Shown piece after piece: positions 1-6,081 of a stretch of 6,167 nucleotides of DNA. Both the position numbers and the translations under genes were made by a program. Under the pieces are notes generated by a model. The model worked only from the letters and a program-made list of their open reading frames with translations, made no database searches and was not told the DNA's origin. The stretch spans positions 1 through 6,167 of the forward strand of contig CALKUS010000075.1 of assembly GCA_937996755.1 (NCBI GenBank). Reading direction: 5' to 3'. Every line of letters starts with the position of its first letter. Positions within the stretch are counted from its first letter, which is position 1. The stretch is from an uncultured Pseudomonadota bacterium. GTDB lineage: Bacteria; Pseudomonadota; Gammaproteobacteria; Xanthomonadales; Ahniellaceae.

Positions 1-78
1 CGGGCTCAGCTGCGCCATCCACGGCACCGCGTCGATCGACTCGGCGGGCCGGGCGTGCGGAGCGGGCGCGATGGCCAT
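1..78 (-). CDS. Probable N-terminus of a leftward gene, product unknown (partial)
   Basis: The reverse strand reads open from an ATG at 78 to the window edge, 26 codons with no stop, and 25 of the 26 third positions are G or C, as in the real genes here. The peptide begins MAIAPAPHARPAESIDAVPW and continues MAQLSP. No family can be recognised from so little. A second in-frame ATG at position 18 is an alternative start. Codons upstream of 78 in the same frame stay open but have poorer third-position G+C, which favours 78. No clear Shine-Dalgarno is visible. The gene would be divergent from the oligopeptidase. Its function cannot be inferred. Confidence 0.35.
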   Translation of the reverse strand, partial: MAIAPAPHARPAESIDAVPWMAQLSP

Positions 79-212
79 AGTGCGGCTTCGGAATCGCGCC
101 AGGGGCGCGCTGTGGCGATTGTTGGCCGAAAGCGACGGAATTGCCACCGGGACGGCGTCGTCTCCGCTTGAATTCGCACCGCCGGCCACCCACCCTTGCA
201 GCATCCCCGTCG

Positions 213-218
213 TAACCT
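213..218 (+). promoter_or_regulatory. Possible -10 box of the oligopeptidase gene
   Basis: TAACCT lies eight bases before the chosen ATG at 227. A start site at the usual distance from a -10 box would fall at or just before the ATG, giving a leaderless or nearly leaderless mRNA. No convincing -35 hexamer sits 16-18 bases upstream (position 190-195 reads CCACCC), and there is no Shine-Dalgarno. The call rests on one hexamer and on its similarity to the arrangement before the downstream nuclease gene. Confidence 0.25.
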
Positions 219-226
219 GCACGCCC

Positions 227-2296
227 ATGACCGAGACCAATCCCCTGCTCGCGGCCGACGTCCTGCCGCGCTTTTCCGCCGTCACGCCCGAGCACGTGGA
301 GCCAGCCATCGACGCGCTGCTGGCGAAGTCGCGCGCGCACATCGATGCGCTGCTGGCCACGCCCGGCGAGCGCACCTGGGCGTCCGTGATGCAGCCGCAG
401 GAGGAGCTCGACGACGAGCTGTCGCGCGCGTTCGCGCCCGTGTCGCACCTGCATTCGGTCAAGGATTCCGCCGCGCTCCGCGACGCGTACGGCGAGGCAA
501 TCGAGAAGATCACCGAGTTCGAGACGGACGTCGGCCAGAACCGCCAGCTCTACGAGGCCGTGAAGGCCGTGCGCGACGGCGCCGGCTTCGCGCAGCTGTC
601 GCGCGCGCAGCGCACGATCGTCGACGACTCGCTGCTCGGCTTCCGCCTGTCGGGCGTCGCGCTCGACGAAGCGGGCCGCGCGCGCTTCAAGGCGATCGCG
701 ACCGAGCTGTCGCGCCTCGCGACCGAGTTCGAGCAGTCCGTGCTCGACGCGACCGACGCGTGGCATCGCGACCTGCCGGAAGCCGCACTCGCGGGCGTGC
801 CGGAGTCCGGCCTCGCGCCGATGCGCGCGGCCGCCGACGAGGCGCGCGCGAAGGGCGGCGAAACGGCGCCCGCGCACGACCTCGTGCGCGTCACGCTGAA
901 ACAGCCGAGCTACGTCGCCGTGCTCACCTACGCCGAAGACCGCAACCTGCGCCGCGACGTGTACGAGGCCTACGCCACGCGCGCGTCCGACCAGGGCCCG
1001 CACGCCGGCAAGTACGACAACACGCCGCGCATCGAGCGCATCCTCGCGCTGCGCCACGAGGCGGCGCTGCTGCTCGACTTCCCGAATGCGGCCGCGGAAT
1101 CGCTGGCCACGAAGATGGCCGGCACGACCGACAAGGTGATGGGCTTCCTGCGCGACCTCGCGGCGCGCGCGAAGCCGGTCGCCGAGAAGGAACTCGTCGA
1201 GCTCCGCGATTTCGCGCGCGACGAGCTCGGTATCGCCGACCTGCAGCCCTGGGATGTCGCGTATGCCTCGGAGAAGCTGCGCCAGGCGCGCTACCAGCTC
1301 AGCGAGGAAGAGCTGAAGCCGTACTTCCCGCTCGACCGCGCGCTCGACGGCCTGTTCGCGGTCACGAACGCGCTGTTCGGCATCACGTTCCGGCCGGCCG
1401 AGGCCGATACCTGGCACCCGGACGTGCGCTATTACGAAGTGGTCGACGCGAACGGCAATGCGTTCGCGGGCGCGTATCTCGACATGTACGCGCGCACGGC
1501 GAAGCGCGGCGGCGCGTGGATGGACGTGTGCCGCACGCGCTTCCGCCAGCACGAGGGCGCCCTGCAGAAGCCGGTCGCGTTCCTCACCTGCAACTTCGCG
1601 CCGCCGACGGCGGAGCTGCCGTCGCTGCTCACGCACGACGACGTGATCACGCTGTTCCACGAGTTCGGCCATGGGCTCCACCACCTGCTGACCGAGGTCG
1701 ACTTCCCGAGCGTCTCGGGCATCAGCGGCGTCGAATGGGACGCCGTGGAGCTGCCGAGCCAGTTCATGGAGAACTTCTGCTGGAAGCGCGAGGCGCTGGA
1801 CCTGATCGCGCGCCACTGGCAGACGAACGAGCCGCTGCCCGAGGCGCTCTACCAGCGCATGCAGGCCGCACGCTACTTCCAGGCCGGCCTGTTCCTCGTG
1901 CGCCAGCTGGAATTCGCGCTGTTCGACTTCCGCCTGCACCTCGAATACGACCCGGCGCGTGGCGCACGCATGCTCGAGCTGCTCGAGTCCGTGCGCAACG
2001 AAGTCTCGGTGATCCGCCCGCCGTCGTGGCACCGCTTCCCGACGTCGTTCACGCACATCTTCTCGGGCGGTTACGGCGCGGGTTACTACAGCTACCTCTG
2101 GGCCGAAGTGCTTTCCGCCGACGCGTTCTCGCGCTTCGAGGAAGCGGGCATCCTCGATCGCACGACGGGCGAGGCGTTCCGTCGCAGCGTGCTCGCGGTC
2201 GGCGGCTCGCGCCCCGCGCTGGAATCGTTCGTGGAGTTCCGCGGCCGCGAACCGGAGCCGGCGGCGTTGTTGCGGAGTTACGGCCTCGCCGCCTGA
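227..2296 (+). CDS. prlC: Oligopeptidase A, M3-family zinc metallopeptidase
   Basis: This is a cytoplasmic thimet-oligopeptidase-like zinc peptidase of 689 residues that cleaves short peptides, including products of protein turnover and cleaved signal peptides. The zinc site is plain: HEFGH at residues 478-482, with E508 in the motif VEWDAVELPSQFMENF as the third ligand and E479 as the catalytic base. The substrate-binding segment has H610, Y616, Y620 and Y623, matching the tyrosines of the family. The N-terminus (NPLL, FSAVTPEHVEPAI, then FAPVSHLHSVK) closely resembles E. coli PrlC/OpdA, and the length is within a few residues of the usual 680. An ATG at 71 would add 52 residues of low-quality sequence with no counterpart in the family and would overlap the divergent gene, so 227 is chosen. 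Exodeoxyribonuclease III follows 41 bases downstream. No frameshift or missing key residue is seen. Confidence 0.95.
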   Translation: MTETNPLLAADVLPRFSAVTPEHVEPAIDALLAKSRAHIDALLATPGERTWASVMQPQEELDDELSRAFAPVSHLHSVKDSAALRDAYGEAIEKITEFETDVGQNRQLYEAVKAVRDGAGFAQLSRAQRTIVDDSLLGFRLSGVALDEAGRARFKAIATELSRLATEFEQSVLDATDAWHRDLPEAALAGVPESGLAPMRAAADEARAKGGETAPAHDLVRVTLKQPSYVAVLTYAEDRNLRRDVYEAYATRASDQGPHAGKYDNTPRIERILALRHEAALLLDFPNAAAESLATKMAGTTDKVMGFLRDLAARAKPVAEKELVELRDFARDELGIADLQPWDVAYASEKLRQARYQLSEEELKPYFPLDRALDGLFAVTNALFGITFRPAEADTWHPDVRYYEVVDANGNAFAGAYLDMYARTAKRGGAWMDVCRTRFRQHEGALQKPVAFLTCNFAPPTAELPSLLTHDDVITLFHEFGHGLHHLLTEVDFPSVSGISGVEWDAVELPSQFMENFCWKREALDLIARHWQTNEPLPEALYQRMQAARYFQAGLFLVRQLEFALFDFRLHLEYDPARGARMLELLESVRNEVSVIRPPSWHRFPTSFTHIFSGGYGAGYYSYLWAEVLSADAFSRFEEAGILDRTTGEAFRRSVLAVGGSRPALESFVEFRGREPEPAALLRSYGLAA

Positions 2297-2325
2297 ACTT
2301 GAGCGCAGTCGTCCGTCAACGGGGC

Positions 2326-2331
2326 TAACAT
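2326..2331 (+). promoter_or_regulatory. Possible -10 box of the exonuclease III gene
   Basis: TAACAT matches the -10 consensus at four of six positions and ends six bases before the ATG at 2338, so a start site would fall on the ATG itself. TTGAGC at 2299-2304 resembles a -35 box but is 21 bases away, too far for a normal sigma-70 promoter. GGGG at 2321-2324 lies too far upstream for a good Shine-Dalgarno. This may be an internal promoter giving a leaderless transcript, or chance. Confidence 0.3.
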
Positions 2332-2337
2332 CCGCGC

Positions 2338-3111
2338 ATGAAGATCGCGTCGTGGAACGTGAATTCGCTGCGCGCGCGCCTGCCGCACCTCGAGGAGTGG
2401 CTGAAGGTCGCGCAGCCCGACGTCGTCGCGCTGCAGGAGATCAAGGTCGAGGACGAGAAATTCCCGCGCGCCGAAATCGAGGCGCTCGGGTACCGCTACG
2501 TCGCGTCGGGCCAGCGCACCTACAACGGCGTGGCGATCCTCGCGCGCGGCGACGAGCCGCTCGATCCCGTGCGCGACGTGCCGGGCTTCGACGATCCGCA
2601 GCGGCGCGTGCTCGCGGCGACGGTCGGCGACGTCCGCATCGTCAATCTCTACGTGGTGAACGGGCAGGCGGTCGGCACCGACAAGTACGACTACAAGCTG
2701 CGCTGGTGCGAGGCCGTGCGCGGCTTCCTCGCCGACGAGCTCGCGCGCCACCCGAAGCTGGTCGTGCTCGGCGACTTCAACGTGGCGCCCGACGACCGCG
2801 ACGTGCACGACCCGGAAGCGTGGCGCGAGCAGGTGTTGTGCTCCACGCCGGAGCGCAACGCGCTCGCAGGCTTGATGGCACTGGGTTTGCACGACTCCTT
2901 CCGGATGTTCGAGGAGAGCGCCGGCCATTTCACGTGGTGGGACTATCGGATGGGCCGGTTCCGGCGCAACCACGGGCTGCGCATCGACCTGATCCTGGTC
3001 AGCGACGCCCTGCGCGCCCGTTGCCGCGCGGCCGGTATCGACCGGGATCCGCGTACCTGGGACAAGGCTTCCGACCATGCGCCCGTCTGGGTCGATCTTG
3101 CGGTTCAGTGA
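2338..3111 (+). CDS. xth: Exodeoxyribonuclease III (AP endonuclease)
   Basis: This is a DNA-repair nuclease of the exonuclease III/APE1 family. It cuts the phosphate backbone 5' of abasic sites and trims 3' blocking groups and 3' ends of double-stranded DNA. All family motifs and metal or catalytic residues are present in 257 residues: N7 in SWNVNSLRAR, E34 in LQEIK, Y105 in NLYVVNGQ, D146 and N148 in GDFN, D217 in LRIDLIL, and D246-H247 in SDHAPVW. The segment TWWDYR near 199-204 is also typical. The NGQAVGTDKYDYK stretch resembles the common bacterial form of about 255 residues more than the 268-residue E. coli protein. The ATG at 2338 starts directly at the conserved MKIASWN, so the start is firm. 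A UPF0149 gene begins four bases after the stop, which suggests co-transcription and coupled translation. Confidence 0.96.
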   Translation: MKIASWNVNSLRARLPHLEEWLKVAQPDVVALQEIKVEDEKFPRAEIEALGYRYVASGQRTYNGVAILARGDEPLDPVRDVPGFDDPQRRVLAATVGDVRIVNLYVVNGQAVGTDKYDYKLRWCEAVRGFLADELARHPKLVVLGDFNVAPDDRDVHDPEAWREQVLCSTPERNALAGLMALGLHDSFRMFEESAGHFTWWDYRMGRFRRNHGLRIDLILVSDALRARCRAAGIDRDPRTWDKASDHAPVWVDLAVQ

Positions 3112-3115
3112 CACC

Positions 3116-3772
3116 ATGAGCGACGACATCACGTTGCCCCTCGACGACGCCGAGCTGGACGAGCTCAACGAGCTGCTCGCCTCGCGCAGCGACGGCGACG
3201 CGCTCTTGCTCGACGGCGCGCAGGGCCTGGTCACGGCCGTGGCGATCAGCCCCGGCGCGATCGGCCCCGAGGAATGGATGCCGTACCTGATCGACCACGA
3301 GCGCGCGTTCGACTCGGTGGAGCAGGCCGAGCACGTCGTGCGGCTGCTGCTGCGCCTGCAGGCGACGGTCGTCGACGAGCTCGAGTCGCTGGTCTACGAG
3401 CCGATCCTGGGCCAGGTGGAAACGGAGTCGGGCGGCACGACGACGAGCGCGCGCGGCTGGTGCGAAGGCTTCTCGATCGGCTGCGACCTGCGCAACGAGA
3501 CCTGGGACGAGCGCCTGCGCGAGGATCCGCGACTGTCGGAAGTGCTCGCGCCCGTGATCGCGCTCGCGACCGACGAAGGCGTGTTCGAGCACGGCGACGA
3601 CGAAGAGCCGCCGCCGCTGTCGGAGAACGAATACGAGGACGCGCTGGCGAAGATCGGCGGCGCGATCATCGAGACGCAGCAGTACTGGAAGGACAATCCG
3701 CCGGGCGCGCCGCTACCGGAACCCGAGGATCCGTCGCACCTGCGCTCGAAGAACGGGCACTCCCTGCACTGA
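3116..3772 (+). CDS. UPF0149 family protein (YgfB/YecA type)
   Basis: This is a 218-residue acidic protein of the UPF0149 family, whose biochemical role is not established. The family signature is visible: an early LDG (residues 32-34), the run AISPGAIGPEEWMPYL around 43-58 with W54, and RGWCEGFSIGCDL around 113-125. The region 159-172 is acidic and proline-rich, and the C-terminus is polar. YecA proteins often carry a C-terminal cysteine/histidine SEC-C zinc motif. None is present here, so the protein is closer to a YgfB-like or intermediate form, although longer than E. coli YgfB. The reading frame is open back to an ATG at 3077 inside the exonuclease gene, but the MSDDITLPLDD start at 3116, four bases after that gene's stop, fits better. 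The Shine-Dalgarno is weak, so translation may be coupled to the nuclease. The gene converges with the aldehyde dehydrogenase. Confidence 0.87.
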   Translation: MSDDITLPLDDAELDELNELLASRSDGDALLLDGAQGLVTAVAISPGAIGPEEWMPYLIDHERAFDSVEQAEHVVRLLLRLQATVVDELESLVYEPILGQVETESGGTTTSARGWCEGFSIGCDLRNETWDERLREDPRLSEVLAPVIALATDEGVFEHGDDEEPPPLSENEYEDALAKIGGAIIETQQYWKDNPPGAPLPEPEDPSHLRSKNGHSLH

Positions 3773-3790
3773 CGCGCGTCAGCGCGTCAG
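3769..3790. repeat. Palindrome and tandem octamer over convergent stop codons
   Basis: Positions 3769-3782 form a perfect 14-bp palindrome, CTGACGCGCGTCAG. The TGA of the UPF0149 gene (3770-3772) and the reverse-strand TGA of the aldehyde dehydrogenase gene (3779-3781) occupy mirror-image positions in it. GCGCGTCA then occurs twice in tandem (3774-3781 and 3782-3789). CTGACGC at 3769-3775 can alternatively pair with GCGTCAG at 3784-3790 around an eight-base loop. There is no T-tract, so this is not a standard intrinsic terminator, and no other terminator is seen between the two genes. Confidence 0.6.
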
Positions 3791-5200
3791 GAACTTCAGC
3801 AGGAAGTCGGCCAGTCTGCCGTACGGCGGCCGCATCATCTTCAGCGACGAGAAGCGCGCCTGGTAGAGCACGGGCTTCTGCTTCGAGAAGGTCAGGAAGC
3901 CCTGGTGGCCGTGGTAGTGGCCCATGCCGGACGGCCCGACGCCGCCGAACGGCAGCTCGGACTGCGCGATGTGCATCACGGTGTCGTTCACGCTCACGCC
4001 ACCGGCGATCGTGCGCTCGAGCACGCGCTCGGTACGCGCGCGATCGTGGTCGAAGTGGTACAGCGCGAGCGGGCGCGGTCGCGCGTTGACGTATTCGATC
4101 GCGGCGTCCACCGAGTCGACGCCGATCACCGGCAGCACGGGCCCGAAGATCTCGTCGCGCATCAGGCCGATGTCGTCGCGCGCGCCGAGCACGAGCGTGG
4201 GCGGCAGCACGCGTTTCGCGGCGTCGCCGACGCCGAGCTCGATCACCTGCGCGCCCGTGGCGCGCGCTTCGTCGAGCAGGCGCACGAGCCGCGCATGCTG
4301 GCGCTCGCTCGCGACGGAGGAAAAATCGCCCGAGGTCGCGAGCTGCGGGTAGCTGCGCGACACGTACTCGCGCATGGCGGCGACGAACGCGTCGACGTCG
4401 GCGCGCGGCACGAGCACGTAGTCGGGGGCGATGCAGGTCTGGCCGGCATTGAGCCACTTGCCCGCGGCGATGCGACCGACCGCGGTCGCGAGCGGATAGC
4501 CCGGTGCGACGATCGCCGGCGACTTGCCGCCGAGCTCGAGCGTGACGGGCGTGAGGTTCGGCGCGGCAGCCGCCATCACGCGCCGGCCGACTTCCGTCGA
4601 TCCGGTGAAGAACAGGTGGTCGAGCGGCAGCGCGGCGAAGCGCGCGGCGACGTCGGCGTCGCCGAGCACGGTCGCGACGCGCTCCTCGGGGAACACGGAC
4701 GCGAGCAGCTCGGCCAGCAACGCCGACGTGCGCGGCGTGTGCTCGGAGGGTTTGAGCATGACGTGGTTGCCGGCGCCGATCGCCGCGACCAGTGGCATCA
4801 GCGCGAGGTTCACCGGGTAGTTCCAGGGCGAGATGATCCCGACCACGCCGAGCGGCTGGTAGCGCACTTCGGCGCGCGCCGGCCAGAACAACCAGTCGGC
4901 CTTCGGATGCGTCGGGCGCATCCAGCCGCGGATGGCGGCGCGCGTGTGGTCGATCTCGTTCAGCACGGTCATGCCGTCGGACAGCAGCGACTCGTGCCGC
5001 GAGCGGCGCCCGAAGTCGGCGCTCATCGCCTCGGTGAAGCGCGGCAGCATCGCCTTGAACGCCACGCGCAGGCGCGCGAGGTCGTCCATGCGCTGCGTGA
5101 GGTCGGGCACGCGCGCGGCATGCGCGGCGCGCTGGCGCGCGAGCAGGTTGGCGAGCGCGTCGGGCGAGGGCGCGGGGACGGGCTTGAGCTGGGCGTTCAT
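3779..5200 (-). CDS. Aldehyde dehydrogenase, class 3-like (coniferyl aldehyde type)
   Basis: This is an NAD(P)-dependent aldehyde dehydrogenase of 473 residues that oxidises aldehydes to carboxylic acids. The catalytic set is complete: PWNYP with N127 (oxyanion), K150 in MLKPSE (cofactor binding), FTGSTEVGR at 198-206, E222 in LELGGKSP (general base), C256 in GQTCIAPDYV (nucleophile) and E350/F352 in EIFGPVLPV. The cysteine context with APDYV, the short length and the ending LKMMRPPYGRLADFLLKFL place it with the ALDH3-like group often annotated as coniferyl aldehyde dehydrogenase. Sequence alone does not settle whether the substrate is aromatic, fatty or a general detoxification target. The last 20 or so residues mix aromatic, hydrophobic and basic positions and might associate with membrane. 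The ATG at 5200 gives a normal N-terminus but has no evident Shine-Dalgarno. It is divergent from the carbonic anhydrase-like gene and sits next to the large palindrome. Confidence 0.93.
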   Translation of the reverse strand: MNAQLKPVPAPSPDALANLLARQRAAHAARVPDLTQRMDDLARLRVAFKAMLPRFTEAMSADFGRRSRHESLLSDGMTVLNEIDHTRAAIRGWMRPTHPKADWLFWPARAEVRYQPLGVVGIISPWNYPVNLALMPLVAAIGAGNHVMLKPSEHTPRTSALLAELLASVFPEERVATVLGDADVAARFAALPLDHLFFTGSTEVGRRVMAAAAPNLTPVTLELGGKSPAIVAPGYPLATAVGRIAAGKWLNAGQTCIAPDYVLVPRADVDAFVAAMREYVSRSYPQLATSGDFSSVASERQHARLVRLLDEARATGAQVIELGVGDAAKRVLPPTLVLGARDDIGLMRDEIFGPVLPVIGVDSVDAAIEYVNARPRPLALYHFDHDRARTERVLERTIAGGVSVNDTVMHIAQSELPFGGVGPSGMGHYHGHQGFLTFSKQKPVLYQARFSSLKMMRPPYGRLADFLLKFLTR

Positions 5201-5236
5201 GGTCAGAATTTCAGTACTGGTGAGTGCAGTCTACGC

Positions 5237-5331
5237 CAGTGGCAAGCGGGGAGCGGGGAGCGGCAAGAGCCCGCTCGACGCGGGGCTGCCGGCTTTTGCC
5301 GCTCCCCGCTATCCGCTCCCCGCTCCCACTG
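5237..5331. repeat. Heptad-based 95-bp palindrome, REP-like intergenic element
   Basis: The left half carries AGCGGGG at 5245-5251 and 5252-5258, followed by AGCGGC. The right half carries the complement in the same 7-base phase: CCCCGCT at 5304-5310 and 5318-5324, with a variant ATCCGCT between them. The halves pair as a 6-bp outer stem (5237-5242 with 5326-5331), 7 bp (5245-5251 with 5318-5324), and 20 bp (5252-5271 with 5291-5310). The 20-bp stem is perfect except for one position, which is a G-U pair in a rightward transcript. The extra heptad at 5311-5317 bulges out, and the loop at 5272-5290 is 19 bases. No T-tract follows. It resembles dispersed extragenic palindromes, but only one copy lies in this window. 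Confidence 0.8.
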
Positions 5332-5437
5332 CCTCGGATGAGGGAATCCTCTGCCGAACGCCGCTACTGGAGAGGCAGCCCGTCGATTCCCCCCAAGTCG
5401 TGCGAAAGGAACTCGCCTTTTCCGCTCGACGGCTGCT

Positions 5438-5482
5438 CCGGCGGCCCATCTCCGCGCACAGGGGTGCGGAATGGGCCGCCGG
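5438..5482. repeat. 17-bp hairpin upstream of the carbonic anhydrase promoter
   Basis: CCGGCGGCCCAT at 5438-5449 is exactly complementary to 5471-5482. After one bulged base (5450), TCCGC at 5451-5455 pairs with GCGGA at 5466-5470, leaving a 10-base loop GCACAGGGGT. The 3' arm ends two bases before a candidate -35 box. It lacks the T-run of a terminator in either direction. It could be a regulator site, a dispersed palindrome or the relic of one. Confidence 0.7.
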
Positions 5483-5484
5483 CT

Positions 5485-5513
5485 TTGCGGCCTTCCTGCC
5501 GCCGCCCTATGCT
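5485..5513 (+). promoter_or_regulatory. Putative sigma-70 promoter for the gamma carbonic anhydrase gene
   Basis: TTGCGG at 5485-5490 and TATGCT at 5508-5513 are separated by the ideal 17 bases. They match the consensus at three and four of six positions. A start site near 5520 would give a leader of about 22 bases before the ATG at 5543, with GAAG at 5537-5540 as a weak and rather close ribosome-binding site. Confidence 0.45.
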
Positions 5514-5542
5514 CGCCCGCCCGACGCCAGCGAGCCGAAGCG

Positions 5543-6076
5543 ATGTCCATCCGTCCGTACAAGGGCCAGTTGCCGAAGCTGGGCGCGCGCGTCTACGTCG
5601 ACCCCGCCGCGACCGTGATCGGCGACGTGGAGCTCGGCGACGACGCCTCCGTCTGGCCGGGCTGCGTGGTGCGCGGCGACGTGCATTACATCCGCATCGG
5701 CGCGCGCACCAACGTGCAGGACGGCACGATCATCCACGTCACGCACGACGGCACGTACACGCCGGGCGGCTTCCCGACCATCATCGGCGCCGACGTCACG
5801 ATCGGCCACGCGGCCGTGATCCACGCGTGCACGATCGAGGACCTGTGCCTCATCGGCATGCATGCGACCGTGCTGGACGGCGCCGTCGTGAAGAAGCACG
5901 GCTTCGTCGGTGCGGGCGCCGTGGTGTCGCCCGGCAAGGTCGTGGGCGAAGGCGAGCTCTGGCTCGGCAATCCGGCGCGCTGCGTGCGCAAGCTCAGCCC
6001 GGCCCAGATCGAGCAGCTCGCCTACTCGGCGCAGCACTACGTCCGATTGAAGGACGAGTATCTGCTGAACGCCTGA
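5543..6076 (+). CDS. Gamma carbonic anhydrase family protein
   Basis: This 177-residue left-handed beta-helix protein is expected to form a trimer with zinc (or iron) at the subunit interfaces. Hexapeptide-repeat turns run from about residue 15 to 145 (for example VIGDVELGDDASVWPG, IGADVTIGH and VGAGAVVSPG). The metal ligands of the family are H65 in NVQDGTIIHVTH, H89 in IGHA and H94 in VIHACTI. R44 and D46 in VVRGDVHYIRIG and Q59 of NVQDG are also the conserved positions. A C-terminal helix follows (about 152-170). It resembles E. coli YrdA and lacks the acidic loop of the Methanosarcina Cam enzyme, so bicarbonate/CO2 activity is not certain. The frame opens at 5471, but the ATG at 5543 gives the normal MSIRPYKG start and sits behind a plausible promoter. 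A strong terminator follows within ten bases of the stop. Confidence 0.93.
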   Translation: MSIRPYKGQLPKLGARVYVDPAATVIGDVELGDDASVWPGCVVRGDVHYIRIGARTNVQDGTIIHVTHDGTYTPGGFPTIIGADVTIGHAAVIHACTIEDLCLIGMHATVLDGAVVKKHGFVGAGAVVSPGKVVGEGELWLGNPARCVRKLSPAQIEQLAYSAQHYVRLKDEYLLNA

Positions 6077-6081
6077 AACGA

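Larger units (their letters stand above)
5201..5542. other. Non-coding divergent intergenic region, rich in dyad symmetry
   Basis: These 342 bases separate two divergent genes. Open frames cross the region but resemble no protein family. It contains four inverted repeats in series. Two are strong and listed separately (5237-5331, 5438-5482). One is a nested pair: GGGAATC at 5342-5348 with GATTCCC at 5385-5391, enclosing CTGCC at 5351-5355 with GGCAG at 5374-5378. One is small: AAAGG at 5405-5409 with CCTTT at 5416-5420. A plausible promoter for the rightward gene lies at 5485-5513. For the leftward aldehyde dehydrogenase gene, a -10-like TAGACT on the reverse strand (5228-5233) lacks a matching -35. 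Confidence 0.75.

Noticed and set aside
71..226. N-terminal extension of the oligopeptidase from an ATG at 71
   Set aside because: The 52 residues match nothing in the family, do not form a clear signal peptide for this cytoplasmic enzyme, and overlap a likely divergent gene.
196..2328. Rightward 710-codon frame overlapping the oligopeptidase in another phase
   Set aside because: The product is arginine-rich and featureless, while the other phase carries HEFGH and the whole M3 domain.
2278..3234. Leftward 318-codon frame across the exonuclease III gene
   Set aside because: It is antisense to a gene with every catalytic motif, and its composition is typical of a GC-rich shadow.
5228..5233. 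TAGACT on the reverse strand as -10 box of the aldehyde dehydrogenase gene
   Set aside because: The only -35-like hexamer (TTGCCA at 5240-5245) is six bases away, far too close, and the properly spaced position reads CCGCTC. Mentioned in the intergenic entry but not called as a promoter.
3905..5341. Rightward 478-codon open frame antisense to the aldehyde dehydrogenase gene
   Set aside because: Its product is a low-complexity run of Arg, Ala, His and Val with no family signature. It mirrors a gene with a complete catalytic set, and long open antisense frames are expected at this G+C.
5471..5542. 24-codon extension of the carbonic anhydrase-like protein
   Set aside because: It would begin within the hairpin arm and span the candidate promoter. 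The family start is MSIRPYKG at 5543.
5203..5562. Leftward 119-codon frame and rightward frames through the intergenic region
   Set aside because: They translate the palindromic repeats into repetitive Arg/Ala/Gly/Pro sequence with no recognisable domain.
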